64,000 nucleotides of DNA from Mortierella sp. BCC40632 (GCA_011634665.1 WAEK01000005.1:62001-126000); one strand, 5' to 3'. Shown: positions 49,468-61,906, counted from the first letter of the stretch. Made by a program: numbers and translations. The notes: a model not told the origin generated them from the sequence alone.

Positions 49468-52028
49468 GTGAAAGAGGGTGTCAGACAATACTCTGCTTAG
49501 TCCTAATCGCAGTTGGGCGTTCCTGTCTGTTGATGGAGCCCCCTGAGACGGAGACAAGAGCGAGCGTGCGGTTGAGGCGTTGGGGAAGGGAGGGGCAGGA
49601 TGAATAAAGGACCAACTATTTCAGTATTCAGGAGCTTTTGACGCGGTAGAGCAGGTTGGGCAATGCCGGGATGTGTGCATTCTGGAGAGAGAGAACAGGC
49701 AGGTAAAGTAGGTTGAAGCATCGCTTGGTGATGGAGTCCGGATCAGGTTCTTCAAATGTCGGCATGGACTGACTTGGGCAGATGGGATGGGACAGCGCAT
49801 CCAAAAAAGCGATTCGATTCTCTTTGTCACCTGTGTCTGTCCAGGTGGTCACTTGCTGACTCCTGTTTCCTGACTTCCCGCTCCCAGCGACACCAGACCG
49901 GAACAACGAACAAAACACACAAGGCATAGTCAGACATTAAACATTCGGGCGAAGGGCAAAAGGCACGCGCCTCTGCTCAACGGATGTGCGCGCCAGATGT
50001 ACACAAAAGTATATGGCAATGTCCGTCGACACTGTCAATAATAGGCTGTTGCTTTGTTGGTGATAAATGGTACAGGACAACAGACATGGGACTCCATGGT
50101 TGTGATTTCTCCGCCTCCCTTCCTGCATGGATCATCCATCGACCGAGCACCCGAGCTACTGATTTCAAAATGTCACCACCAACAACGTCGAAAGACTCTA
50201 TTTCTGGCTGGGAATAACCCTTTCACCAGCTGTCCTTACTCGACTACAAAGGCTCTTTTCATTATCGTATTCGTATCTTGGACAAAGCCAGAGCCAGCCA
50301 ACAGTAACGCGCCATCCTCGCACACACCCCACACACACACGCGCGGTTCCGTTGACCAACCTTTGCTCTTGGTGACAAGACGTCTCACTCTCGAAAAGAA
50401 TGAGCGACAAAGTTGAGTCTCTTTTCATAAAAATAGAGGACGTAGGTCAGGGTTGTCTCTGCATGGCCCTGAAGAGATCATCGGTTCTCGACTCAACCCT
50501 GGGCAATAGGGCGTAATTGGACAACAACTCTGGCTCCAACTGACTGCTCACTGCTCGTCCACGTTGACATCTACAGAAACCACCTGGAAGGACAGCGATT
50601 GATGATGATTGACAGCGTCTCCCAATTGATCCCCTATTCTTTTTCTATTTCTTCTCCCACCTTTGCTCTAGGCTAGGATGGAGACAAAAGAAAAAGAAAA
50701 AGAAAAGGACAAAGAAAAAAAAGAAAAAAGTATTCAGGAACCATGAAGTGATGTGTTGCAATGAAGCATTGTCATCTCGGACTGATCAGCAATGAATTAT
50801 AAAGGTAATTCAGTCTGATTGTTTGATTCAAGAGGGTTTTGCTCTATCCAATACTGATCCCTACATATCCAGCCGAGGCGATGCCTCAGGCATGCCTGGA
50901 CCATTCCACACACAACTCCTTCAGGAGCAGAGGAGAGGGGGGAATTGTGTAAAGAGCGTCTGCTGAACACTTGTTGGTCACGACTAGTAACTCGTGTCTA
51001 CATGAAACTCGGCTTTTTGGTCCTTGTTCAATGTTCACAGGACACGGTTCGAGAGGAGGGCAAATGCTACTTTGGGAAGGAGGCTGACAACGTGCGCTAC
51101 CGATAAGTCCAAGATGATTCACAAATTTAGTCCATGTTGTTTATTTGAGAGCAGTTCGCACAAGGCATTGGACTCAATTCGCCATTCGCGACTGGGATAC
51201 TCTCGGTGGCCTACTGCTGTTGTTTTTATGGGATTAGAATAACTCCCTTCCCCGCTCCTCAATATCAGCTGGGGAATGGTCCAAAGCTTTAACCAGACGA
51301 CCTCTTGAGGGATCTCTCTCCCCCTATCAAGACTACCCTTTAAACACACAGTATGAGCAGCGTACACACTCTTAGTCTTCCGGGAGTGGACCACACTAAG
51401 AGTGAGAAAGAGATGTGATTTCACAATCTGGGCACACTCACTGGAAAGCAAACAGGTGAGTCCGCACATTGTTCCTTTTGCTTACAGCAAATTGTCGGAA
51501 TGATATAACAGGGTTTATGGAAAAGATGGGGTGGATGCCTCTGCCTGCCTCTGTCTGCTTCTGCTCACCTGTCCGCTCATGTTTTACAGCGTTCCTTCTT
51601 CTGGTCCAATGCAGGTTTGGTACACACCAAAGGTCTGTCAGTCCATTGTTAGTGTTCTCAGGTATTTATTGGTCACAACAGAAGAATCCGCCAGGCCCAG
51701 CAGCGGGGGAAAGATATAGCTCAATAAACACAGCTGGGCAATTAGCATCAAGTATCCAGTCCCCAGCAGGTCCGTTCAGGGACTGGGGGCTGGGTATACA
51801 TGGCCCAAGGCATTGACTGACAATCGCAAAGGGTGAGCGGAGACCAATTCAGCAGCTTGCTGAATCTCAAATAGGTTTTATGAAATAAGAGGAGCTTGCA
51901 GGATGGAACAGAAAGGACAGGGGACTCTAAATCGGGCTCGCAGTGATGGGGGTGAGAGGACAGCGGCTTCCTTTTTCGCAACCGCTCCTCCCTTTTGTTT
52001 CCACTCGCTCACTTTCTCTTTTTCTCTC

Positions 52029-52059
<31 letters not shown>

Positions 52060-52191
52060 CTCTTTCTCTCTCTCTCCCCACCCCTCAGCTCACCACAACA
52101 CTCTTCTCTTCCTCCTCTGTACCTCCTGCATCTCCTGACACGACCCCCCTCCGAGTCCCAATCCTCGCTCCTCTATCTCTTCATCTCTATC

Positions 52192-52193
<2 letters not shown>

Positions 52194-52228
<35 letters not shown>
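52194..52228. repeat. CT dinucleotide microsatellite
   Basis: A CT repeat in the leader region of the tetraspanin gene, about 270 bases before its ATG. Confidence 0.95.
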
Positions 52229-52231
<3 letters not shown>

Positions 52232-52498
52232 TCTCTCTTGAGTGAGCACCCTACTCTGCAATCAGCAAACAACAACAAAGTAGACCATCGCTCCGTCCAC
52301 TTGATTATTGCCTTTGCTTCTGTTTTTATTCCTGTATGCCCTTTGGAGGCTTCCTCCGCCTCCTGATTCTCATCCCCCCCTTCTTTTACCTTATAATATT
52401 TTTATTCCAGCTCCTGTCCTGTTGCGGATACAATCAACTACTCTTCCCAGCAAGGACGCTTCTCCCATTCTTCTCAGGAACAAAGTCAGACTTCAACC

Positions 52499-55034
52499 AT
52501 GTCTTACAACCCAGTCAGCACCGATAGCAGGAGCAACAGTCCTGTTCCGTTTGCAAATCGCACCCATCAGTACCAACCAAACGCATCACACGGACCGTTC
52601 AGGTAAGAGACCAAGTCAAGAGAAGCAATGTACTCTTCGGATACCCCAGACCAGTCGGACAATCGAGTTGCAGCATTGTACCCGACTCTCGCTACTTTCA
52701 TGCACAGCAACTGGCAAACAGAGAAATGACAACGACAGAGGGTCAAATTGGTGCCTGACGCACGTGGACGGCGAGTGTACGAATTGGAAGCGGAAGAAAA
52801 ATACTGCTGGGGCGAGAGGGCGAGAGTTCAAGGATGAAAAGACGAGACACGACAGGATCACTTTATTTCAGGAGCGTATCGACCCGGCCAACGGTGGGAC
52901 CTGATAGCAGCCGAAACGTGCATTATTTTTAGACGGGGCCACATCCTGGACAGACCTGGCATCATGGGCGATGGAGATTTATTGCTTTAAGGGAGACAGA
53001 ACTGTCCTCAAGAAGACAGACGCCCGCCGAGCGATAGACGCAGGCAGCGGCGCCAAAGCACTCTATCCTTTTCCTTGCATACTACCAATGCAGCCTCACA
53101 CCGCTTGGTGAATTGGTTGGTGCTGCCTCTGCGAGTGCCCTTTTGCTGACTGGCCTTGTCTTTTCCTTCTTTTCTTTTCTCTTTCACTCTGGCTCCGCTT
53201 TTCCTATTACTACTTGGTCTTCCTTTCATCCTACTGCTTTGGACTCTTTTTCTCTTGACCCACTATACTCCTCGTCTAATTGTCCTATTCCTACACGCTT
53301 ACTCTCATCCCAACCTTTAACTGACTTGACTGCAGCACTGCTGACGACACCTCCTCCAACGTACTCTACGCCAACCTCTTGTCTCATCCGACAGACACAA
53401 ACACTACTGAGCAACGGAATTACGACCAAACATCCTCGCCCAGAAACTCGCATCAATACCCTTTAGAGGATCGGTCCACTCCCAAAAACACCTCATTTCC
53501 ACCACAAGGAACCCATCTTCACCCTCAACAACAGACCTTATATCAACCACCGCCTCTCTCTCAAGCCCCATATACCGATAACAATTTCAACACTCTTCAG
53601 AGTAGTAATAACAACAGTCGACCTTCCTCTTTTACATCCGGCCGCTATCAGCCCGATCGACCCTTCACAGCAGCTATGAGAACTCAGCAACGGGGTGCAC
53701 ATGGTGCACATGGCACCAAGTCATCCATAGGATCTTTTGATGGTCGACAAGACCGGAGTAATACCAGCATCAACAGCTCCACGAATCATTCCTCCCGGAA
53801 CCTGAGTCCCGCTCATGACAATAATTACAATCTCACACAGTCCGACATGACCATCGAGGGACTCGCAGAACGATGGCGCGCGTACCAGGCATGGTGGGCC
53901 AAGCAGTATAGCGAACAACCCTTTTATCGTATTTGGACAAAGTCCAAGTGGATCTTGCTCTTTTCGGCACTCCTTCTCCTCGCATACTCCTGTGCAAGCT
54001 TTGCTGTCTCCTTGGGATACATCCTCGGTCGTAAGTTAAGGGAGGGAGGGGGAAACGGTATCAATGTGTGGGGTTTGGGATGAACTGGGATCACTTGGCT
54101 GAGCAACAGCATGTCTGGAGAGCACTCCAATGTGATACCACAGCTATTTTCCATGATCGACTCTACAGGGTGTGCAATAATGGGTGGTTCATATAACGGG
54201 GATATGGAAAGAGGAGTCTGTTAAAGGTAGACATATGGACTAACAGAGAATTTGAACCTTTGTCTTCCCTAGACTTTGAGTACTCGGTCGTAGTGTTGGA
54301 GTTTCATTCCAACATCATCTACAGTAAGCACTGAGCTCATTTCTCGGATTTCTTTCATTTATTCGTTCTCTAAAGTGTTCAAAGACAAGTCGCCCTAACG
54401 ATTTCTATCATCTTTGACCTTGATTGCTAGTTACATTGGCTGGATCCATTGTAGGCATTTTGACAGCCTTGGTTGGCTTGGTTGGCATTTTCCGGGAAAA
54501 CAGGATATGGCTCTCCTGGTACAATGTGCTACTTTGGCCAGTCTTTGCGCTTTATCTGTCCATTGGCTATATTGCCTTTCGTCGTGCTAAGAGTCATCTG
54601 CGCCAAAAGCTCCGAGATGAATGGACTCATTCTTACACAAGAGAGCAGCGTCTCCTTGTCCAGCGAAATGTAAGTTTACGGACGGAGCATGGAGAATGAT
54701 GAACGAGCGCCCTTTGTATGAACAAAAGAAAACAGCGGAATGATTGCTAATTATGTATCCTTCGAACACTTTTTAGCTCAAATGTTGTGGATACATGGAT
54801 CCGTTCTCAAATGGCGCGTACGATTTGCGCTGCTTCCCTTTGACCAACCTGCCCGGATGCTACCACAAATACAACCTTTATGAGGAGAAGCTACTGAATA
54901 TTTGCTGGAATGCCAGCTTTTTGCTTGTTCCAGTTCAACTGTTCGTGATGATTGCCGCGCTACTATGCTCGAACCATGTTGATGGCATGCTCCGATCAGG
55001 CCGCCCAGGACTGAAGAGCTTCAAGGAGAAGTAG
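52499..55034 (+). CDS. Tetraspanin family membrane protein with long cytosolic N-terminus
   Basis: Five exons (52499-52602, 53336-54030, 54273-54323, 54431-54669, 54777-55034) join in phase to 448 residues. Four membrane helices are visible: one beginning WILLFSALLLLAYSC, LAGSIVGILTALVGLVGIF, VLLWPVFALYLSIGYIAF, and LLVPVQLFVMIAALLC near the C-terminus. The large loop between helices 3 and 4 starts with LKCCGYMDP, the diagnostic CCG motif, and has further cysteines in LRCFPLTNLPGCYHK. Tetraspanins organise membrane microdomains; fungal ones act in hyphal penetration and polarity. About 235 residues of Ser/Asn/Gln-rich sequence precede the first helix, far more than in classical tetraspanins. 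Intron 1 is 733 bases, long for this genome. The last introns are short. Confidence 0.85.
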
Positions 55035-55119
55035 ATCTTATTGGATGTACGGAACTGAGCATTAAAACCACACTACTACCCCTCATGATAGACTAGATAA
55101 TATGAATGGGGCATTGGGG

Positions 55120-55126
<7 letters not shown>

Positions 55127-55163
<37 letters not shown>
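55127..55163. repeat. Poly-A tract (37)
   Basis: An uninterrupted A-run about 90 bases after the tetraspanin stop. It is the longest homopolymer I found. Confidence 0.95.
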
Positions 55164-55166
<3 letters not shown>

Positions 55167-55287
55167 CATGTCATTTTGAATTTTCATTGAACCAACTTTA
55201 TTGACAGGAAAAGGGCTACCTCCATTAGAACCAACAAAGCCCCTTTACTGCTCACCCGTTCTCCTCAATCCGAACTAATCTCGATGT

Positions 55288-56964
55288 TCAAACAGTTGTC
55301 GGTGGGAGGATCGACATGGTGCCATCGGGATGAATCAACGTCGGGACATTAATATGAACAGGAACCACATTGGTGTTTCCACTCGTCAGAATGTTGCCAC
55401 CCGCTGCTGGACCAGGGTCCATGCCTGCTGTCGCGCCAGCGCCAGCGCCAGCACCACCGCCTTCAAGCGGGATGGGAATCACATTCGTGCCATCCCAGAC
55501 AAGACCAATGTTAATCGGAACTGTCACCGTCTTTTCAGCACTAGTGATGATGGGGGCGGTCGCTGGACCAGGACCCATGGTCATACCAACGTTGCCTGGA
55601 GGGACAAGTTGACGTTTCCATCCCTTCCACTCTTTCATGTTGGGGCTTTTGCCTGGACCTGAAGGACCCTTGCCCCATCCTTTTCCTCCTTTCCAACCAG
55701 CTGAACCCTTATCCCATCCGCCATCGCCACCACCGTATTTAGACCAGTCGAAATCAACATCGGGAGAGGACAGACCAGACAAGAGTGATGCTTCTTCATT
55801 CCAAGCAGACCAGCCAGTTTTCGGCGATTCGGTGGTGTAGAATGTGTAAGCATCCGAGTTAAATCGCTTTTGGGGTTGCAGGACTCTGTTGGACTGTTGC
55901 TGACCCACAGGAACCATAGAAGAGGGTTTAGTGACAGGGAAAAGAGTAGAACCACCTGTTTGTGGTGGCAATTGTACTCGAGGGACTGATAGGCGAGGCT
56001 GAGAAGGCTTTGGACCTATGAATCCGGAACGCTTCGTCTTGATTGAACTAGACTGTTGTTGTGGCCATTGTGTTTGCAGTGGGATCAAGTGGGGGTTGGA
56101 GGCAGCCTCTCCAACTCGTGTCTCACTATGAGAGGAAGAAGTCGGCATACCCGGACCTGTGGACACATCTGGAGGTGGTCTTGGCACGATAGGCATCGAA
56201 CTCGACAATGCAGCAGAGATATATAACCCTCCATCACTGCAACGTAGAGTACCACGATCGGGACGATTGTAGACACATGTTAGTGTATCCCTGTAGGGAG
56301 ATGGCAAAGAAATATCCGGACGGAGAGATCTTGACCAGAGACGAGTTGCAGCCTCGGCTGCGGCATAATTGGAATTCGCAGCTTCGGAGCCTCGGGCTTC
56401 ACTATATGGAACTGTCATTGAGGCGCGTCTGGAATTTCTGAATGGCAGCAGCTGAGGAGTTCCAGGGCCTGAGGGAGGCTGAGTCCAGGTGGGGCTGGTG
56501 GCATACCCCATATACGTCAGAGGTCCGTGGGTCATGGGTGGTTTCGGAATGTCAGAACCGGAACCGACCGTCTTGGTAGTCAACTGTTCATTCAATGCAA
56601 TCGGTTCCGAATGAGAAGGCACGGACTCTTCAGACTCGGTCTCCTGAGACCCCTCGTCTGAGTCAAAATTTCTTTCATCCAGTAGTTCCGAGACCTGACC
56701 TTTGTCTACATGATCAAAAGAGGCAACACTTGAGGCAATTCTTGGAGGTGCTCCTTGAGCGTGAGTTGGTGTGGCGATGATTGGGACTGAAGGAGAGGCA
56801 AGTACGGGTGCAACAAACGCAGCTAGACCAGCATTCTCATCGATTGCAGCCAGGGATGGTGAGAAGGTGGGGATGGCATGAATAGGTCGGGTCTCAAAGG
56901 CCAGCAATGAAGTGGTGGTTACAAGTAAGAGTGAAAAAGACACTGTCCAAAGCTGGTGTGGCAT
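55288..56964 (-). CDS. Secreted low-complexity protein, unknown function
   Basis: A single 558-residue exon. The N-terminus (LWTVSFSLLLVTTTSLLAFE) is a signal peptide. The body is rich in Ser, Pro, Thr and Gln. A Gly/Lys/Trp-rich segment lies around residues 425-460 (WDKGSAGWKGGKGWGKG, then MKEWKGWKRQLVPPG). The C-terminus has a Gly-Ala run (GGGAGAGAGATAG) and short hydrophobic repeats that look related to each other (TVPINIGLVW, VPVHINVPTL). I recognise no family; a cell-wall or matrix protein is possible from composition only. A TATAAATA box lies 126 bases upstream. The ORF is long, has one signal peptide and is bounded by a clean promoter, so it is very likely real. Confidence 0.72.
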   Translation of the reverse strand: MPHQLWTVSFSLLLVTTTSLLAFETRPIHAIPTFSPSLAAIDENAGLAAFVAPVLASPSVPIIATPTHAQGAPPRIASSVASFDHVDKGQVSELLDERNFDSDEGSQETESEESVPSHSEPIALNEQLTTKTVGSGSDIPKPPMTHGPLTYMGYATSPTWTQPPSGPGTPQLLPFRNSRRASMTVPYSEARGSEAANSNYAAAEAATRLWSRSLRPDISLPSPYRDTLTCVYNRPDRGTLRCSDGGLYISAALSSSMPIVPRPPPDVSTGPGMPTSSSHSETRVGEAASNPHLIPLQTQWPQQQSSSIKTKRSGFIGPKPSQPRLSVPRVQLPPQTGGSTLFPVTKPSSMVPVGQQQSNRVLQPQKRFNSDAYTFYTTESPKTGWSAWNEEASLLSGLSSPDVDFDWSKYGGGDGGWDKGSAGWKGGKGWGKGPSGPGKSPNMKEWKGWKRQLVPPGNVGMTMGPGPATAPIITSAEKTVTVPINIGLVWDGTNVIPIPLEGGGAGAGAGATAGMDPGPAAGGNILTSGNTNVVPVHINVPTLIHPDGTMSILPPTTV

Positions 56965-59569
56965 TTTTTTTTGTTTTGTTTTGTTTTGTTTTTCTTGAGA
57001 ATGAATGGGTAACTAAGATATTAGAAAAATCCCTTGAAGACACTGGCATGCTCTACAAAGAAGGCATTATCCCATCCACTTTTTTTTCGTATTTATAGGC
57101 TTTCCCAGGAACCAGTCAGATTCCCAGTTGAAGGCTAGCTAGTAAGTACTGTTTGGACATTAATAGTGATAACAATACCTGCACATCTCTTCTATCTGAT
57201 GGACAAATGATGCGTAAGGGCGACCAAGTCTGATCGCAATAGTCATAATCAACAAAGGAGTTATAGTTGATGCCTTCGGCTGGGTATGGCAAGAACGCGT
57301 CTGATAGTTCATCTAGGACACAAGAATAGTGATCCAAGGTACACAAAAAGAAAAAAAAGGCTTGGTTGCAAGAAGAACCTTTATTCACCAGTTCCAAGAA
57401 TGAAGCTTGTCCATGACACATACACTTGGACCTCTCGCCGTTTATACTTTATGCCGCCCATGGTCTACGGGGAAAAGTACACGCCGACAGACACGCAAGA
57501 AGAGCGGATAAATGAACCATTGGAACACCGGAATGAGCCGTGAATGTCTTAGAGTCAATGCAGCTCCGTCCCGGATTTTTCCTTAGTTCGCTTTTTTCTT
57601 TTTTTTTTTATATTTTTATAATGTTTCTTCACCTAAGTAACACGTGAAGGTTGACCCCAGATTTTGCCATAAGGAGCAAGCAAACAAAAAGAACAAAATG
57701 GTCGTGCGTGCTGTTGGAGTACAAAGAGGATTGGTAAGTCCAACGCGAGCCGAGCCCTGAAAGGTGTAAAGCAGAAATCGACTATCCTGCTGGGGAGAGA
57801 GGGATTAGGGAGTGGAGAATATAAAAAAGTGACAGGGAAAAGGGGGGTGTGCGTGAGTGCGTGAATGTATGCGTGTTTGTATGTGTGTTTTGGATGCGGT
57901 GAGTGAGATCGTGGCGGACAAAGAACATGCAGCGGATGAAATGCTTTACTTTCCTCCACTTTTCTCGACAATGTCGAAAAGCACGCGGGCCACAACAGTA
58001 AAAAAAAAAAAAAAAAAAATGCGGGGTAGGGCGAGGCCGAGCAGGGGGCCCGGACTCTGCACTCTTGTTCGGCTCTCATTGTTTGAGAGGAATCAGCGAC
58101 AGCGACATACCGCCTGCACATATACATCGCCCTCGCTGGGCTGTTCAAGAGGGAAAGAATGCAAAATAGAGAAGCAAAGGCAAAACAAGTCGGGCAATTG
58201 GTGCAGACACTGCAGAGACTTGTTCCTGTTGTGCCTGACACCATGATGTTTTGCGATCTTGACCTTGGACCTTGGTCGGACCTCATTCACCTTTTTTTTT
58301 TCTCTACGGTTTCAGCGCGGTTGTACAACTCTGTCTCTTGCCTGCCTGCCTTTGATGCATGAGCCTTGCAGCGACATCCTCTCTTCTCCTCTCTTCTCCT
58401 CTCGTCTCCTCTCTTCTAGTATCGTTCAACCCAGAAGAGAGGCAGTGAGAAACGAGATGGAACGGGTCCCTCCCCGCCGTTTCCTACTCGTCCCACAGAA
58501 GGGCGCTCAGCTCAGCACACCACCGTCTCACAGTCGCAGTTGTATCTGCAAAGCCTAGAGCGGAGAGGGGTGTGCGAGGAAACTCAGAAGTATTGAGGGA
58601 AGAGTAGTCTAATTATTCTCACGGTCGACGCTCTTGAGTATTGCACCATCGCGCCCTTTACCCCACATTTCCTCTCCTTTTTTTCTTTCTTTTTTCCTTG
58701 GCTCGCTTCTGTCACTCAAGGTCTAGGGGCCCTTGGACTCGACCTAAGAGTACTTCTCTCTCTGTTAGTCCTAAAAGAGGCTACTCCCATCTCTGGTAAA
58801 AAAAAAAAAGCGCGAAGGATAAAAGGGTCTCTTTTTTCGACCATTCACAGTTCTTTGTAGAGCCATGTCTCGAAGAAAGAAGGAGGGAGTTGGTTTTTTG
58901 GTTTATGCATGGTCTCCGCCTGCTCCGTGGGCGAAAAGGTTCTATTTTGGGTCACAGCGTTGTGTTGGCTCAACCTCGTCTCAACCTCGTTCTTCTCCGC
59001 TTCAACAAAGCAGCAAAATGTAATGACATGCGATGACTACTGGCCCAAAACGAGGACAATAAAGTGGGACACTGCTGGGGAGGAGTGCGCGCACGCCACC
59101 CCAAGAGGTCGGAGGAAAAAAGGGAAGAGAGAAAAGAGAAAGAAGGGAAAAACACTTCTCGGAGTTAAGCAAATCCAATGAAGAGGTGACCAAAGATGAG
59201 TTCACAGCGATCTTAAGACCTTTGGGGGACCAACGGCCTTTTCGCCAGAGGAGATGAGAATGGAAATGAGACACACGCTGGTCACTTTGCGACCGTCACT
59301 GCCGCTCTCAACCCTCCTCATCTCACCCTCTCCCCCCGCACAAACGCTCGTGATTTTGAACCTGAGTGCGTCAACAGCCACTCTCATAAAGCGTAAAAAA
59401 GATCGTAAGACAGAGTGGGGAATGGGTTTGTATTGCAGAATGGTATGATTTCTTCTTCGGTCGAGAACAAATATGCTATGGAAAGTTATTGTGGCTATGG
59501 TACTATGGAGAATGATGCGGGCGACGTTCTCCTTTCTTCCGGCAAGAAAGAGGAGAATATCTTGGTTGT
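56965..59569. other. 2.6 kb region without an assigned gene
   Basis: Upstream of the secreted-protein gene there is a TATA box (57090-57097), then an exon-like stretch at about 57172-57307 on the minus strand. The rest is A- and T-rich tracts (A-run 58000-58019) and CTCTTCTC-type repeats near 58378-58415. A 217-residue ORF (57633-58286, minus) is F/H/P-rich and looks like an artefact. Confidence 0.4.
57090..57097 (-). promoter_or_regulatory. TATA box of the secreted-protein gene
   Basis: The minus strand reads TATAAATA 126 bases before the ATG at 56964, the best-placed TATA box in the window. Confidence 0.55.
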
Positions 59570-60148
59570 TTAGAGAAGGCGGACAAGGGGTCGGCCATCT
59601 TTGGTCAGGCGCGAGTCGCCGTTGTAGAGACGATCAACCTCAGCATGAGCATGGTCGACGGGAGCATGGTCCTTGAGCGAGAGGTCCTTGGCACGGATAA
59701 CAGCTGGAGCTGCGGACTCGTAAGCGACTCGGTTGGGGAAGAAATACTGCTGAGAGAGACGACGAGCCTCTCTGGCGACTAACGCGGCATGAGCAGCGGC
59801 AGCCTTGGCAGCATTGGCAGCAGCGGAGGCAGCGGCATTGGCAGCAGCGATGTCAGCGGGGGTTGGGTACATGTTTTTGGGCGAGGGAAGAGACTCGAAG
59901 CTTGTGGTGGAGGAGGGAGAGTCAGAGAGCATTGGGGGAGAAGCTGGAGGAGGGCTAGCAGCATTAGCTTGCTGGAGCGCCTTGCGGGCAGCGGCTGGGA
60001 TATCGATGGAGAGAACCGTGGGAGTGTCCACGACTTTCTTTGCGGAGACAGCGGGGACAACGGTTAATGGGACGGTCTTGTTGTTGTTTGTGGAGATGCC
60101 AGAGGTAACCATGGCAGGAGAGTTCTTCGACTTTGACTTTCGGGCCAT
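59570..60148 (-). CDS. Ala-rich protein of unknown function (192 residues)
   Basis: A single exon. The N-terminus is basic and Ser-rich (MARKSKSKN). The middle has Pro/Ser runs and then an Ala-rich helix (AANAAASAAANAAKAAAAH) continuing into VAREARRLSQQYFFPNRV. The C-terminus is charged (DHAHAEVDRLYNGDSRL). There is no membrane segment or recognisable domain. A TATAAAAA-type box lies about 240 bases upstream (60387-60394, minus sense). The C-terminal third does not look like a repeat artefact, so I think the gene is real. The function is unknown. Confidence 0.6.
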   Translation of the reverse strand: MARKSKSKNSPAMVTSGISTNNNKTVPLTVVPAVSAKKVVDTPTVLSIDIPAAARKALQQANAASPPPASPPMLSDSPSSTTSFESLPSPKNMYPTPADIAAANAAASAAANAAKAAAAHAALVAREARRLSQQYFFPNRVAYESAAPAVIRAKDLSLKDHAPVDHAHAEVDRLYNGDSRLTKDGRPLVRLL

Positions 60149-60386
60149 TGCGAAGGGAGAAGAGTGTATAGGCTAAAAAAAAGAGATGAAGAAGCGAAGT
60201 AGAGAAATAACGGTAGGATAGAGTGGAGAGAGGTTAAGGAAAATGGACGGGTAAAGTTGAGTAGATGAGATGAGGGAGTGTGTGTATGATGGGGAAAAGA
60301 ATGCTAAAGGGAAGAGAGGAGAGCTGGGAGATGGATATTGGAAAGAAGGAGAAAAAGAAAGAGGAAACTCCAGAGATGTGGCCCCG

Positions 60387-60394
60387 TTTTTATA
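60387..60394 (-). promoter_or_regulatory. TATA-like box upstream of the Ala-rich gene
   Basis: The minus strand reads TATAAAAA about 240 bases before the ATG at 60148. Confidence 0.45.
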
Positions 60395-61346
60395 GCCAGG
60401 CTTTCCAAGCCCTAACCTATATTGGGCGAAATGTGGGGTGTGACAGAGAGGCGACAATGCAGGTCAGGCCAGGGCCAGCCCAAAGCGCACAAGGGTGCTG
60501 AAGGGAGGGGGGAGGTGCGCTGACCGATTAAGATGTTGCTCTTGTTCTCTGTCAGTGCCCCTGCCTCAGCCTTGGCCTGTCTCCTCTCCTCTTCCCCCAG
60601 CCTTCACTGCATCCATGCATTTGTTCGTGACTTGCAGACAAAAAAAAAAAAAAAAAAAAAAAAATCCGAGCAGACCCAAGCACTTGTCTACTTGTTCTGC
60701 AAGCGAGAGACCGACATCAAGGAGCTGCAGCGAGCAGGGAGTACAAGAGCGACTTATACTCTTTTGTTCGCGCGTGTAGATGGATGCGCAGCTTGGGTGA
60801 ACCTCTCTCTTCTCTCTCTCTCTTTTTCTCTCTCTCTCTCTTTCTCCTATTCTAATCTATCTTGGCTCCCTTCTTTGTTCCTGCTCCTCATCAGTTCTTT
60901 CCTCCGTTCTCGACTAGGCTACTTTCGCATCGGGCCAATAGCAAACACCGACATACTGGACAAACCATGTCGTGCTCAACTTCTCTGCCTTCCCCCTCCC
61001 CCCACCCCTTATTATTCTTATTATTCTCCTCTAACACTTTCACTCTCTTTTCATTTTCTCCTGGCAATTTTGTAGTCAACACAGCTTACTATTCAACCGC
61101 TCGGGTAGGTCTTGTGTTCTTTCTTTTCATTCTTTGGCCTTCTTCAGTCCTAATTCTCGCCCATTATTTGTCATCCCGGGGTGGCGGGAAATAGTTTGAA
61201 CCCAGAAATGGGTGGTCCGTCGATTGTCAATTTTGGAAACCGCGCATCTCCTCTCTGTCTTTTTGACCCAAGCCTCCCGCTCGGTCATCCAGGTCCAGCC
61301 GCTGTGTCATACACACCCCTCCTCATGTGTGCGTGTGTGTTGTGTG

Positions 61347-61350
<4 letters not shown>

Positions 61351-61396
<46 letters not shown>
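61351..61396. repeat. GT dinucleotide microsatellite
   Basis: Twenty-three uninterrupted GT units, preceded by an imperfect GT stretch. Confidence 0.95.
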
Positions 61397-61399
<3 letters not shown>

Positions 61400-61906
61400 A
61401 TACGTGTGTGCGTAACGCTCGCTCGTTCTCTCCGTCATGCGCACACCATCAGCACCTCTTCCTCTGTTCGATCCCGTTTTACCAAGAAGCTCTGTGTCCC
61501 GACTCTTCCTTGTCGCTGTAACATGGTCATGATTAGATACTGCCTAGATTCGACGTCCTTCTTTCCATGAGAATGGGAAGGGGAGGGGACCATGCCTCAA
61601 TCCAATGCAAGCAACAATCATGTGAACACAATTGGGGGTTTGGGTATTGCAGGACACATGGAGGATCACACTTGTCTGTTTGGTACCGAGCGTCAAAGCA
61701 AACTGAAGAATCTGCGATTGTGCACACTTGCATAAGCAAAACAGTGCCGTCAACTCTTTGGTCGCCATTACTGCTGTTAGTCGATCCAACTCGGTGGGTT
61801 CCATGGGTTGGTAGAGAGAGTAGACTGATTCTACAGCTCAGCACGAAAAAGCCAGAACGAACCGCCATCCAACCAACAGATCACGATCATCGAGCCCTTC
61901 TTAGTC

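Larger units (their letters stand above)
48967..52498. other. 3.5 kb gene-poor region
   Basis: This spans the promoters of the synthase (minus) and the tetraspanin (plus). It contains GA/AAAG-rich tracts (49015-49130), A then GA runs (49419-49467), a (GGA)-type run near 49286-49303 and a CT repeat at 52194-52228. ORFs such as 51119-51469 (minus) and 51469-51816 (plus) carry no recognisable feature. Confidence 0.45.

Noticed and set aside
51119..51816. Two abutting ORFs of about 115 residues on opposite strands
   Set aside because: Neither has a recognisable motif or splice context, and composition is mixed.
57633..58286. 217-residue minus-strand ORF
   Set aside because: Phenylalanine, histidine and proline runs come from an A-run and CATACA-like repeats; there is no domain, promoter or coherent composition.
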